NCBI RefSeq assembly: GCF_030272615.1
Contig: NC_081407.1
Span: 263,610,574-263,674,573 of the forward strand
Direction: 5' to 3'
DNA: 64,000 nucleotides
DNA from: Cryptomeria japonica
Taxonomy: Eukaryota > Streptophyta > Pinopsida > Cupressales > Cupressaceae
Below, piece after piece: positions 21,238 to 32,832 of the stretch. A model generated the notes under the pieces. The model saw nothing but the letters and a program-made list of their open reading frames with translations. It was not told the DNA's origin and searched no databases. Made by a program: the position numbers and the translations under genes. Position 1 is the stretch's first letter, and the number at the start of each line of letters is the position of its first letter.

Positions 21238-22988
21238 TCTTGGTTAACTAATTTTTTTCCCTTGAAAATATGACAATATGATTCATAGCCCTAGATTAGG
21301 GAACAAGCTATCAACAACAGTTGGAGAAGTTGTGTTTGCATTGCAACTTTCCTTAAAATTTTAGAGGGATGACTCCCTCTTATGATGTAAATTTGGATTT
21401 TTGGGGGTATGTTTTTAACTAGAAAGCAAGAAAGGCAAAACTTTTAACCAAAAAGTTCTAAAGGAAATGTAATTAACCGCAAAAATGTTCAAAAGAACTT
21501 TTCTAGTCAACCATCAATTAGCCACTATCATACAGTACTCATGTAGAGACTAACATCATACAATAGTGAATATTAAAGGGAAAAAAGTCTCAAATAACTC
21601 TTCACACATAAATTTGAACATAAACATTCACATAAGAAAAATGTAAAACTCATCTACTGCAACACAAAGTCTAATCATATAGATAAACTATTCAAAAGTT
21701 TCCATACTCGGACTTAAACAGCCAATTCGAAACAATATCAGTGTCTATTAGAAAACAACACAAAGTCTGTCTTTCTAAAAATCCCCCTCCCCCCCCCCCC
21801 CGCCTCCCTCCCCTTTTCATCTATTGACTATCCATTTATATATCTAAACACCCCACCCTTTTACCATTTTCAAGAAAACGGTTCTTTCCAGAGTAACGGT
21901 CTTAAAAAAGACCATTTTTAACATGATTTTAGATAAAACAAAAATTACCAAAGGTCACATCATTAACACTAAGTGCTACATTATAAACAGCTACAAACTT
22001 TTGTCTTGTTCTTCGTCAGGCACCAGGTTCCAACTAGCAATTTGGTTGTCGATCATCTCTGCCTTCATCTCTTATTTGATAAGCACCCAAAGAACTGTTG
22101 AAACCTCATCCTCATCTTCTATGAGTTCCTAGGCAAGGTTGGTTAGGTCGAAGAGAATGTCATCGTGCATATTCTCAATTTCTGGCTATATCATAGGGTC
22201 CTTTCCTTTAAGCACCATCTTCTTTATTGTGTGAAAACTTAGATACCAAGATTTCTTTCTACAACTATTTCTTCTTGAAGACGCTCTTTGTGATTTTTGG
22301 CTTGCTTGTCAATCTTTCCCAATAAGGCAATAACCTTTCTATATTCCACAAAATCAGTTCGTTGTTTCCATGCAAGAACATGCAACCCTTGGATGATATT
22401 TCCCTACTTGCTTTCTAGCCAATTTAGGTTAGGATCAACAACTGGCAATTGGTTATAGTGAGGCAAAACCATTTTCGTAATAAAAACTCATGATGACATG
22501 TATTACTTGATTAGTTCTTAAGGTTGGTGCATTAAAGTTTCTCCACAAAAAGGTAATAATATAAAAAATCATAGCTCATGCTACTACCTTTATGTTCCCT
22601 TAACCATTTAATATGTCATTAATGATGGTACTTGCAAATCGCATTCAATTCATTTCTTTGAAATCGTGCATTACATAGTTACGAAGTGACCTAAAAACTA
22701 GCAAAAAGAGAATTGGAATTTTCCAACACTCTGACATCGGCCTCCAAGAAAGTATCATGTATCAAGGAGAAATAAGAAGTAGAAAACTACGTGGTATTTT
22801 GGTTGTTGCTCAATAAACATCAAGTCTTCCTTTGGGATCATGACATCAGATGGGATTGGAACTTGGGAATTTTGAAACATAGTTCCAACATGCCAAGGTT
22901 TCCTCGATAAGATTTGAGCGATAGATGGAAAAGACCGCCTATTTAATAGGGGTAGGCATTTTTTAAGAATAAAAATAGGAGGATAACA
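21238..22988 (-). repeat. element X LTR, left copy
   Basis: Matches the right copy from 'tggttaac' to 'gataaca' through landmarks such as 'gttgtgtttgcattgca', a long C-run (about 21783-21801; right copy about 31638-31657) and 'ttttcatctattgactatcca'. On the minus strand it holds the remnants described for the right LTR: the PPIFILKKCLPLLNRRSF segment (in an open frame at 22755-23009), WKQRTDFVEYRKVIALLGKI (about 22230-22400) and a segment at about 22090-22230. One of these is better preserved here than in the right copy. Confidence 0.8.
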
Positions 22989-23009
22989 ACTAGCTCTATC
23001 TAGGGACAT
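22755..23009 (-). pseudogene. unrecognised coding remnant in the element X left LTR
   Basis: The open frame reads YPPIFILKKCLPLLNRRSF, then PSIAQILSRKPWHV and ends FYFLFLLDT. The right LTR carries the same protein with a 1-bp frameshift after LLNRWSF. Its frame then continues past FLLDT into YFLGGKCQGVDDFQF, so this copy has a stop there. The protein-level similarity between copies, with substitutions preserving residues, suggests once-functional coding sequence. The family is not recognised. Confidence 0.45.
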
Positions 23010-23367
23010 GGACTAGAAACACGTAGCAAGGAACCCAGAGCTTGAAACAAAACCAGTAGCTTATCCATTGAGGTACAAAGTCAGAAAATACAAGAGGAAA
23101 GGGTGTTGTTTCTGTGGATGGGCAGAGGGGCGACTAGGCACAAACCTAGAAGGGACAAGGAAAAAAGGGAACTAATCCAACTACACACCAAAACCACCTA
23201 CAATATATACATGGCCATAAGGCCCTACCTCTGAGCACACCTGGAATTATTCACGCAAATCCATTGGTTGGTTGAGAGAAATAGGAGCCTTTATGAAAAA
23301 ATGAATTATTACCATAGAATGTGATCGAGAGAAATAGCCACTTGGTGACCACCTTAATGCCAAATCC
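22989..23367. other. element X internal region, left part, no gene
   Basis: Sequence between the left LTR and the orphan ORF. No primer-binding site follows the LTR in the plus direction and no purine tract precedes it in the minus direction. No frame of interest. Confidence 0.5.
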
Positions 23368-24599
23368 CTAACTAGTGAGATGCAAGGACTTCTTGTACAT
23401 ACGTTCATGTTTGAACAACCATTCTTCATTATAAATTTCCGAACTACCTACAACCTTTTTTTGGGCTTCACGCACAACCTCCATTAAAAAAACCTGGCTC
23501 ACTATCATTTCTAACTTCATTAGTCTTAGCAGTACATAGAAAAGAAACATCCAATCCAATTCCTTTTTTCTTGAACTACACAACAAATCAACCTCTACAC
23601 ATGTAGCTGCTAGTTGTGATTTCATAATATTACACTGCACAACCATGGGATCAAATTTGATAGGGGTGACCTCTTCTCTTTTTACACAAATAAAATCACC
23701 ACTGAGGGTACAATGCATTTCATCTAAACCTTCATCATTATGAGGGACAAGAAATTGAAATGGAATCCTCCGAGTTTGCATAACATCTTTTTCATGAAAA
23801 GAGTTTTCAGAATGGGAAGGGCATATTACTTTCTCTTGCATCTCTTTTTCTTTTCCTTTTTTTTGAAGAAATCTGAATACTAAATATGTAGGTTGTACTA
23901 TACAGAGATTTGCTTGATCAACTTCCTTCTCACCAACCAGGTTTCCAAACTCTTTTCCAACTTCATATGATACTAAATTATCATTAAAGATGAAAGCTTC
24001 CACTTCAGGATTATAATCTAGAAACTCCTTTGCAGGATCATCAAGAACATTATTTCCTTTTTGATATTCCTTATCAATGTCAAAAGAGAAAGATTCTAAC
24101 TTAGGAGGAAAAGAAAGTGTAGATATAGTGTCATCCATACCTTTTTCTATATTACTGGGGTCACCAATGGATGAATTTATTTTAACTACATTAATGTGAC
24201 TATCTTCATCCATAACTCCATAGTGAAAGTCATTATCTGAACCTTCAAGACACCAATTTAAAATAAAAACAACACTATGGTCCTCTCGTAGCACCTCTTT
24301 TTTTTGAGAAGCAAATGATTGTTCAATTTCATTTGTTTGCATGCATGCCAAGAGAGACTTTGGCTCTTCACCTTCAATCTGATTCAAAATTCTTTCTTGT
24401 TGGTGGTGGTTATTCCATGGTGCTCACTAAGCTTAGCCAAAGCTTGCATAGAGTCTTGCTCACCTAAGACAAAAAAGTTAAAAGAACCTTGGTCCTCACT
24501 TTCTGGTTCTTCTTTGAGCAACCTAAATCTTTCTACTAATATTTGTAACTTATGAATCTCTTGTTCAAGGTCTTTGAGCAAGTAATATATATGACACAA
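23368..24599 (-). pseudogene. orphan ORF of element X internal region (two overlapping frames)
   Basis: A 71-codon frame (24599-24384) runs into a 339-codon frame (24387-23368), overlapping by 4 bp; the second uses TTG as first codon. This suggests one ancestral ORF of about 410 codons with a single frameshift. The N-terminal piece is Leu/Glu/Lys-rich and could form a coiled coil (LKDLEQEIHKLQILVERF). The body is acidic, and a hydrophobic stretch near the end (LDWMFLFYVLLRL) could be a membrane segment. No zinc knuckle, protease or RT motif is present. I do not recognise the family; it may be a captured host gene or a novel element protein. Confidence 0.45.
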
Positions 24600-24916
24600 A
24601 CCTCTTACTAGCAGTGCAAATTTATAATGTTTAAATTGATGTTACCTTTTCTCTTCAGCCTCAGGGATACTTTCTTTTAAATAATTCTGAAAATAAAAAT
24701 GTATCTTATCATCTTCAGCCAATATTTCTTCAATTACTGGCGCAAGTAATCCTTTGGATCTGAGTTGATCTCTTCAATTTACCTCGCGCTAAACCATCTT
24801 TCTAAGGTCTTTGATTAAACAGAGTCACTAGCCTCCATTCCTGGGGAAGCACTAATATATATTTGATGCAAGAAGGCACTAATCTTTTCATTCCTCGACA
24901 GAGTTGGTAAAAAATC

Positions 24917-25007
24917 TGTTGGTTAACAAGTTTTGTTCCCTTGAAAATATGACTATGACTCATATCCCTAGATTAGGGAATAAACTATCAACAATAGTTG
25001 GAGAAGT
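24917..25007 (-). repeat. element X LTR, right copy, first part
   Basis: TGTTGGTTAACAAG.. matches the left LTR start to GTTGGAGAAGT, where the gypsy chromovirus begins. The match resumes at 31218 with TGTGTTTGCATTGC exactly where the left copy continues. Confidence 0.85.
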
Positions 25008-25755
25008 TGATGCAGGAGCATCCCCGATTCATTGCAATCTTGCATCAACAAAAAACAATTTCCTTTATGTTTGCAGTTTCAGTTTTCCTTTATGTGTGTC
25101 CTCGTTTTGGCTCATCGGATCCTGTGGAGTTGGATTCTACTTGAAGACTTTATCATCTTTCTTTCTTTCAAACTACATCGCATTTGGATCACTTTTTGGC
25201 AAGATATCTCTACCGGTTTCCATGATAGTTTCCTATTACTGGATTGATAGTTCTTTGTTACTAGTTGCCTGAACCTATTCTGGTGATCTTTTGGAACCCA
25301 TTCTGAATTTTGTGGAGCCTTGGGCTTTGATTTCAATGTTCCTTGGTATGTGGCCAACCTTTTCCCGTGATCTACATTTCATCCTTTGGATTTTCCGGAG
25401 GAATCTCGTAGTGGACACCAACCTTTTGGGCCGACTGGATGCTTTGGAATGATATATATTGTAATTACACATTAGAATGTAATCAAATTAAAAATGAAGG
25501 AGAGAATCAAGTAGCTAGGCTGTGCATAGAAGATAGATCTTTCGATTCAAGGTCCCAGTTGTGACCTATTCTACCAGGCTTGTGAGCCAGTATGTTGTAA
25601 CTCGGTTGTGACCGGTTGGATGTAATTAGATTTCATGCAATAAAACTATTTGTTCTACATTTCCTCCATCATATATGTGTTTTTTCGTTGTGTTACTCTT
25701 GTTGACCAGTTTGGATTGATCTCCTTGAGGTCCCTCCTCACTAGTGACTACTTCA
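25008..25755 (+). repeat. 5' LTR of the chromovirus
   Basis: 748 bp, TGATGCAGG to ACTTCA. It matches the 3' LTR throughout, though the 3' copy carries an extra ~50-bp block around 30830-30890. Confidence 0.9.
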
Positions 25756-25757
25756 AG

Positions 25758-25769
25758 TGGTATCAAAGC
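25758..25769 (+). promoter_or_regulatory. primer-binding site of the chromovirus
   Basis: TGGTATCAAAGC, two bases after the 5' LTR. It is the tRNA-Met-type site with one G-to-A difference from TGGTATCAGAGC. Confidence 0.85.
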
Positions 25770-25864
25770 AAAGTTTCATTTCGGAGGTTGCGTGTCTTGA
25801 ATTTATTGTTGTAGGGTGGCGGATTGCGGATCCGACTTGCAATTGCATAGGACTAGTGTGAATT

Positions 25865-26920
25865 GATGGTGCAAAGAGGAACTAGGAATGGTGGAGCATG
25901 TGGGAATGCAGACCCTACTGTGATGGAGATGTTGCAAGGAATAGCAGCCTAATTAGAAGCCATGGAGACAGCTCGGAGAAGAGGCCGACACATTGAAGAT
26001 GTGAGTGAAGATGAAGGAGAAGAAGCCCCAATAGAACAAGTAAACCTACTAGCGGTTGATCTAGATGAAGAATGGTTTTTTAAGGGTTTTGAGTAGGGCG
26101 AACACTAAACCTCATTTTACCCCACAAGAATATGATGGGAACTTATATTTAGACGAATTGATGGATTGTATATTGGAAATGGAGAAGTATTTTGATTTTG
26201 AAAACACTACGGAAGAGAGGAAGGTGAAATATGCTTGTACCTGGTTGAAAGGTCATGCATCTCTTTGGTGGGAGAATTTGCAAGTTGATAGACAAAGAAG
26301 AGGTAAAGAAAAGATTAAGACATAGGATCGAATGATTGCTAAGTTGAAATCAAAGTTTGTGTCGGCGAATTATCAAGTGGATTTGTTCTGAAAGTTGCAG
26401 AATCTGAGACAAAAGGACTCTAGTGTGAAGGAGTACACCAAAGCATTTTACAAGTTGAACATCAAATACGGACATGTTGATGATGAAGTTGAACAAGTTG
26501 CAAGATATTTGAATGGATTGAGGATGTCTATACAAGATGAACTCAGTATGATCAAATTAGATAGTGTTGAAGAGGCTTACCAGTATGACCTAAAGGCTGA
26601 AGAGAAATTGAACAAAAGACATGAGCAGAGACAAAGAGGTAGAGGTGGAAGGTTTACCTAAGGAATATTTCAAGGAGGAAGAGGAACCAGTATATATTAG
26701 TATAAGGACAAGGAAGTGAGCAAAGAAGGTAATTCATACTGGAAGGATGATAGAAATTTCTACTAGAGGAGAGAACCGGATGGTTACCAGAATGATAAAT
26801 TTGGAAGATAGGACAAGAGGACATTAAGAGGAACTTGCTTTAATTATGTAGGAGAAGGACATCGTGCATTTGAGTGTAAAAAGACAAAGGTTATCAGAAG
26901 AGCAACAGTGGTGGAAGAAA
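25865..26920 (+). pseudogene. chromovirus gag
   Basis: It starts MVQRGTRNGG at 25865. After a stop and a frameshift it continues at 26065 with TPQEYDGNLYLDELMDCILEMEKYF, WLKGHASLWWENLQ, SVKEYTKAFYKL and VARYLNGLR, the hallmarks of the retrotransposon gag domain. The zinc knuckle near 26835-26880 reads C-F-N-Y-x4-H-x4-C, with Tyr replacing the second Cys. At least six in-frame stops are present between 26320 and 26815. Confidence 0.85.
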
Positions 26921-27029
26921 ACACCACCAGATCAGACAATAAACCAGAAGATGGAGAATTTCTCATTATGAGGAGAGCTTTGTATCATACTAGAGGAGAT
27001 GAAGAGCCCTTGTAGAGGAAGAATCTATT

Positions 27030-27356
27030 CAAGACCATATGTAAGGTATCTGGTAAGTGTTGTAAAGTTGTTATTGATAGTGGTAGTTTAGATAATCTTG
27101 TTTCAAAAGAGATGATGAATAAGTTGAAATTGGAGATATTCAAACACCCTAATCCCTACCAGATAGCATGAATTCAGGATGAACAAAGCTGTTAGTAAGT
27201 GAACAATGTTTGGTGAAATTGAAAAAAATTAGGAATTACCATGATGAAGTTTTGTGTGATATTATGCCTATGGATATTTTTCATCTTTTATTGGGTGGAC
27301 CTTAGCAGTTTGATAAACATGCAATACATGATGGGAGGAAGAATACATATAATATT
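27030..27356 (+). pseudogene. chromovirus aspartic protease and linker
   Basis: CCKVVIDSGSLDNLVSKEMM contains the retropepsin active site DSG. Several stops follow, and a frameshift occurs before the RT frame at 27357. Confidence 0.75.
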
Positions 27357-28420
27357 GTGGCCAATGGGATGAAGCAAACCTTGTTACCTTTGGAGGAACC
27401 TTTGAACAATGAAGTCTATACGAATGCCAAAATCTATTTAGTAGATGGAAGGAAATTCATGGATGGATTGAGACATGAGAATGTGTGTTTTGCCTTAATT
27501 CCTAAGAAGAATGAGAGACCGAAACCGGAAGGAGAGCACCCAGAAGAGATAAGAGATTTGTTGAGAGAATATGAGGACATCATTTCAGATATTGTACCTG
27601 ATGGATTCCCACCTGTGAGAAGTATTAGTCATTTCATGGACTTGGTTCTTGGAGCTAGTTTTCCTAACAAAACTGCACACCGGTTGATACCGATAGAGAA
27701 TGAAGAGCTGAATAGACAAGTGCAAGAGTTGTTGAAGAAAGGTTTAATCAGGGAGAGTTTGAGCCCTTGTGCAATACCAGTAGTATTAGCACCTAAGAAG
27801 AATGGAGAGTGGAGAATGTGTACCGAGTCAAGAGCAATAAACAAGATCATAATGAAATACCAGTTTCCTTTGCCTAGGATGGATGACACAATGGATTGTT
27901 TGAGTGGAGAAAAATACTTTACAATGATAGATTTGAAGAGTGGATATCATCAGATTGGGATCAGAGAAGGTGATGAGTGGAAGACAACATTTAAGAAAAA
28001 TGAAGGACTATATGAATGGTTGGTGATGCCTTTTGGATTGACTAATGCACCGAGTACTTTCATGAGGCTGATGAATGAGGTATTGAAGAAATTCTTGGGT
28101 AAGTTTGTTATTGTATATTTGGATGACATTCTGATTTTCAATAAGACAAAAGAGGAGAATTTGTTGTAGTTAAGACAAGTTTTGCAAAGGTTAAGAGAAG
28201 AAAAGTTGTTGATCAATATCAAGAAGTGTGCTTTCATGAAGGATGAGTTAGTCTATTTAGGATTTGTGATATCTAAGGATGGTTTGAAGATGGACATTGA
28301 GAAAGTGAAAGTCATTGTTGAGTGGCCTACACTGGAAAGCATTGGGGAGGTAAGATCATTTCATGGATTGGCTAGTTTTTACTAGAAGTTTATCAGAAAT
28401 TCCAGTTTAGTTTGTAACCC
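27357..28420 (+). pseudogene. chromovirus reverse transcriptase
   Basis: RVT_1-type RT, largely open from 27357 to 28169. It shows HRLIPIENEELNRQVQELL, KKNGEWRMCTESRAINKI, FTMIDLKSGYHQIGI (catalytic Asp), LVMPFGLTNAPSTFMRLMN and VIVYLDDILIF (YLDD). After a stop it continues in frame with INIKKCAFMKDELVYLGF and the 'connection' FHGLASFY. In many relatives CTDSRAIN replaces the CTESRAIN seen here. Confidence 0.9.
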
Positions 28421-29050
28421 TATGACTGAGACCATGAGAGGAGATCGAAAGGAATTCAAGTGGACCACCGGAGAAAACAAAATTTTTAGATTATTGAAGC
28501 AGAAAGTGTTTGAGTATCCTGTGTTAGCTTTATCAGATTTCAATAAAGTATTTCAAGTGGATTGTGATGCAAGTGGAACAACAAAAGGAGCAGTCGTGAG
28601 TCAAGAAGGAAGAGCAGTAGCCTATTTTAGTGAGAAAATGAATTATGCCCAAAAGAATATTTAGTGTATGATCAGGAATTTTATGCCATAGTTCAAGCCT
28701 TGAAGAAATAGAGACACTACTTGTTGCCTAAGGAGTTTGTGTTGTATATAGATCATCAAGTTTTGCAGTATTTGAATAGTCAGAATAAGTTGAATCAGAG
28801 ACATATGAGATGGGTAGAATTCTTGCAGAGTTACACCTTTGTGTTAAAGCATAGAAGTGGAAAATCTAATAAAATTGTTGATGCATTAAGCAGGAGAAGG
28901 GATTTGCTAACAAAGATGAGAGTGACAGTATTAGGTTTTAAAGATTTGAAGACCTTGTATGATGAAGACACGGATTTTGCAGAACCTTGGAAAGCATGTA
29001 CAGAACCGGTTATGGTTGATAGGAGAAAATGGTTGGATTATTTCATTTAG
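28421..29050 (+). pseudogene. chromovirus RNase H
   Basis: FKWTTGENKIFRLLKQKV precedes FQVDCDASGTTKGAVVSQ, the RNase H-like fold with the first catalytic Asp. YFSEKMNYAQKN follows. After stops and a frame change, LYIDHQVLQYL and HRSGKSNKIVDALSRR complete the domain. Stops include KK*RHYLL, where Trp is usual. Confidence 0.85.
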
Positions 29051-30146
29051 GATGGAATGTTATTTAGGGGAGTTCAGTTCTGTATACCTAAGAGTTCAAT
29101 GAGAGAGAACCTGATAAAAGAGAAACATAGTGGATGTTTAGCCGGACATTTTGGCATTGACAAAACATTTGCATTTGTGAGTGATCAGTACTTTTGGCCC
29201 TAGATTCATAAGGATGTTAAGAGATATGTCCAGAGTTAGTAGAGTTTGTCAAGATGCAAAAGGTAGTAGTCAGAATGTGGGATTGTATAAACCTTTGACA
29301 GTACCGGTAAGACCTTGGGAGGATATAAGCATGGATTTTGTACTTGGATTTCCTTAGACATCGAGTGGGAATGATTCTATATTTGTGATAGTGGATAGAT
29401 TTTTGAAGATAGCTCATTTCATACCTTGCAAGAAGACGTCAAATGCATTGCATGTAGGAGACCCATTTTTCAAGGAAGTGGTGATATTTCATGGATTACC
29501 TGAGAGCATAGTTTCAGAAAAAGACACTAAGTTTGTTGGCTATTTTTGGAGAACACTGTGGAAGAAGATGAAGATAGATTTGAAGTTCAGTTCTACTTTT
29601 CATCCACAAATTGATGGGCAGACATAAGTTGTTAACTGGAGTTTGGGAAATTTGTTGAGATGTTTAGTGGGAGATAAAACCAGAAGCTGGGATTTGATCC
29701 TTGCACAAGAAGAGTTTGCCTAAAACAATTCAGTAAATAGAAGTACAGGAAAAACACCTTTTGATATTGTTACCAGATTGCACCCTAGAGGTATAGTAGA
29801 ATTGAGAGACATTAGCAATGAAGACTAGAAGAGTTTAGAAGAAGAATATTTTGCAGATCACATGGAAGTATTGCATATTCAGGTTAAACAACATTTGGAA
29901 GACATGAACAACAAATATAAGGAGAAGGCAGATGAGAAAATGAGACATAAGGAACTTGAAGTTGACGATGAAGTGATGGTATATCTAAGAAAAGAGAGGT
30001 TCCCAGTTGGAACTTATAATAAGATGCAGATGAAGAATTTTGGACCCTCTAAGATTTTGAGGAAGTTCAATTCTAGAAATGCATATGAAGTGGAGCTACT
30101 AGATTCTAAGTATTTCACCTATATTCAACATTCCAGATCTTCATGA
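29051..30146 (+). pseudogene. chromovirus integrase
   Basis: Zinc-binding and DDE core: [38 protein letters not shown] (second Asp), HPQIDGQT. The codon immediately after DGQT, the family's catalytic Glu position, is a stop (TAA). The C-terminal part (29862-30146) has [22 protein letters not shown] and [12 protein letters not shown] frameshift near 30115 precedes the chromodomain. Confidence 0.85.
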
Positions 30147-30221
30147 GTACCTTGAACCAGAATTTAGTGAGGATAGTGTTTCAGACTTGGAGAGACAATT
30201 GCCCTAGAAGGAACTGGATCA

Positions 30222-30380
30222 GATTGAATAGATTTTGGACAATAGGATTGCACGTAGTACCTGGAGCAGTGAGTATAGGGAATATCTTGTGAAGTGGAAG
30301 GACAGACCAGTTGATGATTCATCTTCGATTTCTTAGGTAGAGGTAGACTGCCTTGGTTTCCCTTTGACCTCGATAAAGTG
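30222..30380 (+). pseudogene. chromovirus C-terminal chromodomain
   Basis: ILDNRIARSTWSSEYREYLVKWKDRP is the typical chromodomain core (EYLVKWKxxP) used by chromoviruses to target modified histones. Stops occur just before and after it. Confidence 0.7.
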
Positions 30381-30412
30381 AGAGGTTCACTTTTTCAATA
30401 ACCCCGGATGTC

Positions 30413-31212
30413 TGATGTAGGAGAATCCTTGGTTCATTGCAATCTTGCATCAACCAAAAATATTTTGCTTTTTGTTTGCAGTTTCATTTTTCCTTTTTAT
30501 GTGTCCCAGTTTTGGCTCACTAGATCTTCTGGAGTTGGATTATACTTGAAGACTTGATCATATTTCTTGCTTTCAGACCGCATCGCATTTGGATCACTTT
30601 TTGGCAAGATATTGCTATTGGTTTCCATGATAGTTTCTTTTTACCGGATTGACAATTCTTTGTTACCAGTTGCCTGTACCTATTCTGGTGATCTTCCGAA
30701 ACCCATTTTGAAGCTTGTAGGGCCTTGGGCATTGATTTCAATGTTCCTTGGCATTTGGTCAACCTTTTCCCATGATCTATGTTTGAACCTTTAGATTTTT
30801 CAGAGGAATCTCTTGACGAAGGCCGACCTTGTTTACTTTGCATGTTAGGTCTTGTTCTTCGCGTTTTGATCCCTTTTGGGCCGACTGGATCTTTTGGATC
30901 GATATATATATATTTGTAATTACGTATTAGAATGTAATCAATTTAAAAACAAAGTAGAAAATCAAGTAGCTAGACTGTGCATACAAGATAGATCTTTCGA
31001 TTCAAGGTCCTGATTGTGACCTATTCTACTAGGCCTATGAGCCAGTATGTTGTAACCCGGTTGTGACCGATTGGATGTAATCATATTTCATGCAATAAAA
31101 CTATATGTTCTACATCAATCCTCCATCATATCTATGTGTTTCCATTGTGTTACTCTTGCTAACCAGTCTAGATTGATCTCCTTAAGGTCCCTCCTCACCG
31201 GTGACTGCTTCA
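30413..31212 (+). repeat. 3' LTR of the chromovirus
   Basis: TGATGTAGGAG to GCTTCA; matches the 5' LTR with many substitutions and an extra block near 30830-30890. The purine tract upstream is not well preserved. Confidence 0.88.
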
Positions 31213-31217
31213 AAAGT

Positions 31218-32827
31218 TGTGTTTGCATTGCAGCTTTCCTTTGAATTTTAGAGGTACAACTACCTCTTATGATGTAAATTTTAATTTTTGGGGTATGATT
31301 TTAACCAAAAATTTCAAAAGGAAATGTAATTAACCGCCAAAATGAAAGAAATTTTCTAGTCAACCATCAATTAGCCACTATCATACAATACTCATGCAAA
31401 GACTAACATCATACAATAGTGAATATTAGAGAGAAACAAGTCTTAAATAACTCTTCACATAGAAATTTGAACATACAACATTCACATAAGAAAAATACAA
31501 AACTCATCTAGTGCAGCAAAAAGTCTAATCATATAGATAAACTACTCAAAAGTTTCCATACTCAGAATTAAACAACCAATTCAAAACCATATCTGTGTCT
31601 TTTAGAAAACAACATGAATTCTGTCTTTCTAAAAATTCCTCCCCCCCCCCCCCCCCCACAATCTTTTCATCTATTGACTATCCATCAATATCTAAACCCC
31701 CTTTTACCATTTTCAAGAAATGGTTCCTTCCAAAGTAACAGTGTTGAAAATGACCATTTTTTACATGATTATAGATAAAACAAAAATTACCAGAAGTTCA
31801 CATCATTAGCACTAGATTCTACATTATAAATAGCTACCAACTTCATACTTCCTCTTCATTGGGCACTGGGTTCTGACTAGAAATTTGGTTGTCGAACATC
31901 TTTGCCTTCATCTCTTCTTTGATAAGCACATAAAGAACTGTTGAAAACTCATCCTCATCTTCTATTAGTTCCCAGGCGAGGTTAGTTTTGTCAAAGAGAA
32001 TGTCATCTTGCATATTCTCAATATCTAGCTGTATCATAGGGCCCTTTCTTTTAAACACCATCTTCATTATTGTGTGAAAACTTAGATACCAGGGTTTCTT
32101 TCTGCAACTATTTCTTCTTGATGACCCTCTTTGTGATTTTTAGCTTGCCTAGCAATCTTTCCTAGTAAGGCAATAACCTTTCTATATTCCATAAAATTAG
32201 TTCATTGTTTCCATGCAAGAGCATGCATCCCTTGGATGATATTTCCTTGCTCGCTTTCTAGCCAATATATGTCAAGATCAACAACCAACAACTAGTTATA
32301 GTGAGGTAGAACCATTTTGGTAAGGAAAACTCATGATGTCAAGTATTACTTGATTAGTTCCTAAGGATGGTGCATTAAATTTTTCTGCAAAAGGTAATAA
32401 TGTCAAGAATCATAGCTCATGTCACCACCTTTACTTCCCCTTAACCATTTAATCTATCATTAATTATGGTACTTACAAATCACGTTTGATTTGTTTCTTG
32501 AAAATCGTGTGTTGCATGGTCTTGGTTGACCTAAAAACCAATTAAAAGAGAACTGGAAGTCGTCGACACCTTGACATTTCCCTCCAAGAAAGTATTGAGT
32601 ATCGAGGAGAAATAAGAAGTGGAAAACCGCATGGTAATCTAGTTGCCGCCCGATAAACACCAACTCTTCTTTTGGGATCGCGACATCAGATGGGAATGAA
32701 ACTTGGGAACTTTGAAACATAGTTTTGACATGCCAAGGTTTCTCTGATAAGACATAAGCAATAGAAGGAAAGACCACCTATTTAATAGGGGTAGGCATTT
32801 TTGAAGAATAAAAATGGGAGGGTAACA
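31218..32827 (-). repeat. element X LTR, right copy, second part
   Basis: Continuation of the right LTR after the nested gypsy element, ending GGTAACA followed by the target duplication TCCTA. On the minus strand, in order from the outer end, it carries YPPIFILQKCLPLLNRWSF at the very start of the LTR, then (after a 1-bp frame change) PSIAYVLSEKPWHVKTMF through 32460. Next is a WLESEQGNIIQGMHALAWKQ segment near 32200-32280, and a 74-codon frame at 31843-32067 beginning MKMVFKRKGPMIQLDIENM. These fragments also exist in the left LTR. Confidence 0.8.
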
Positions 32828-32832
32828 TCCTA

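Larger units (their letters stand above)
25008..31212 (+). mobile_element. Ty3/gypsy chromovirus inserted in the element X right LTR
   Basis: LTRs at 25008-25755 and 30413-31212 begin TGATG(C/T)AGGAG and end CTTCA. The primer site TGGTATCAAAGC is at 25758-25769. The flanks GAAGT (25003-25007) and AAAGT (31213-31217) are a 5-bp target duplication with one mismatch, and the disrupted LTR sequence is contiguous across it. The protein order gag-protease-RT-RNase H-integrase with a C-terminal chromodomain is that of plant chromoviruses. More than a dozen stops and several frameshifts inactivate it. Confidence 0.93.
21238..32827 (-). mobile_element. element X: pol-less LTR retrotransposon with coding-containing LTRs and orphan ORF
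   Basis: Two ~1.7-kb direct repeats, 21238-22988 and 24917-25007 plus 31218-32827 (the second split by a gypsy element), flank a ~1.9-kb internal region. Copy 2 starts TGTTGG and ends TAACA; copy 1 starts TCTTGG and ends ATAACA. The outer flanks are TCCTA at 21233-21237 and TCCTA at 32828-32832, a perfect 5-bp target duplication, which strongly supports LTR-element integration. No gag, RT or integrase is present. No TGG-type primer site or clear purine tract was found next to either LTR, so orientation is only inferred from minus-strand ORFs. It would have depended on proteins in trans. Confidence 0.75.
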
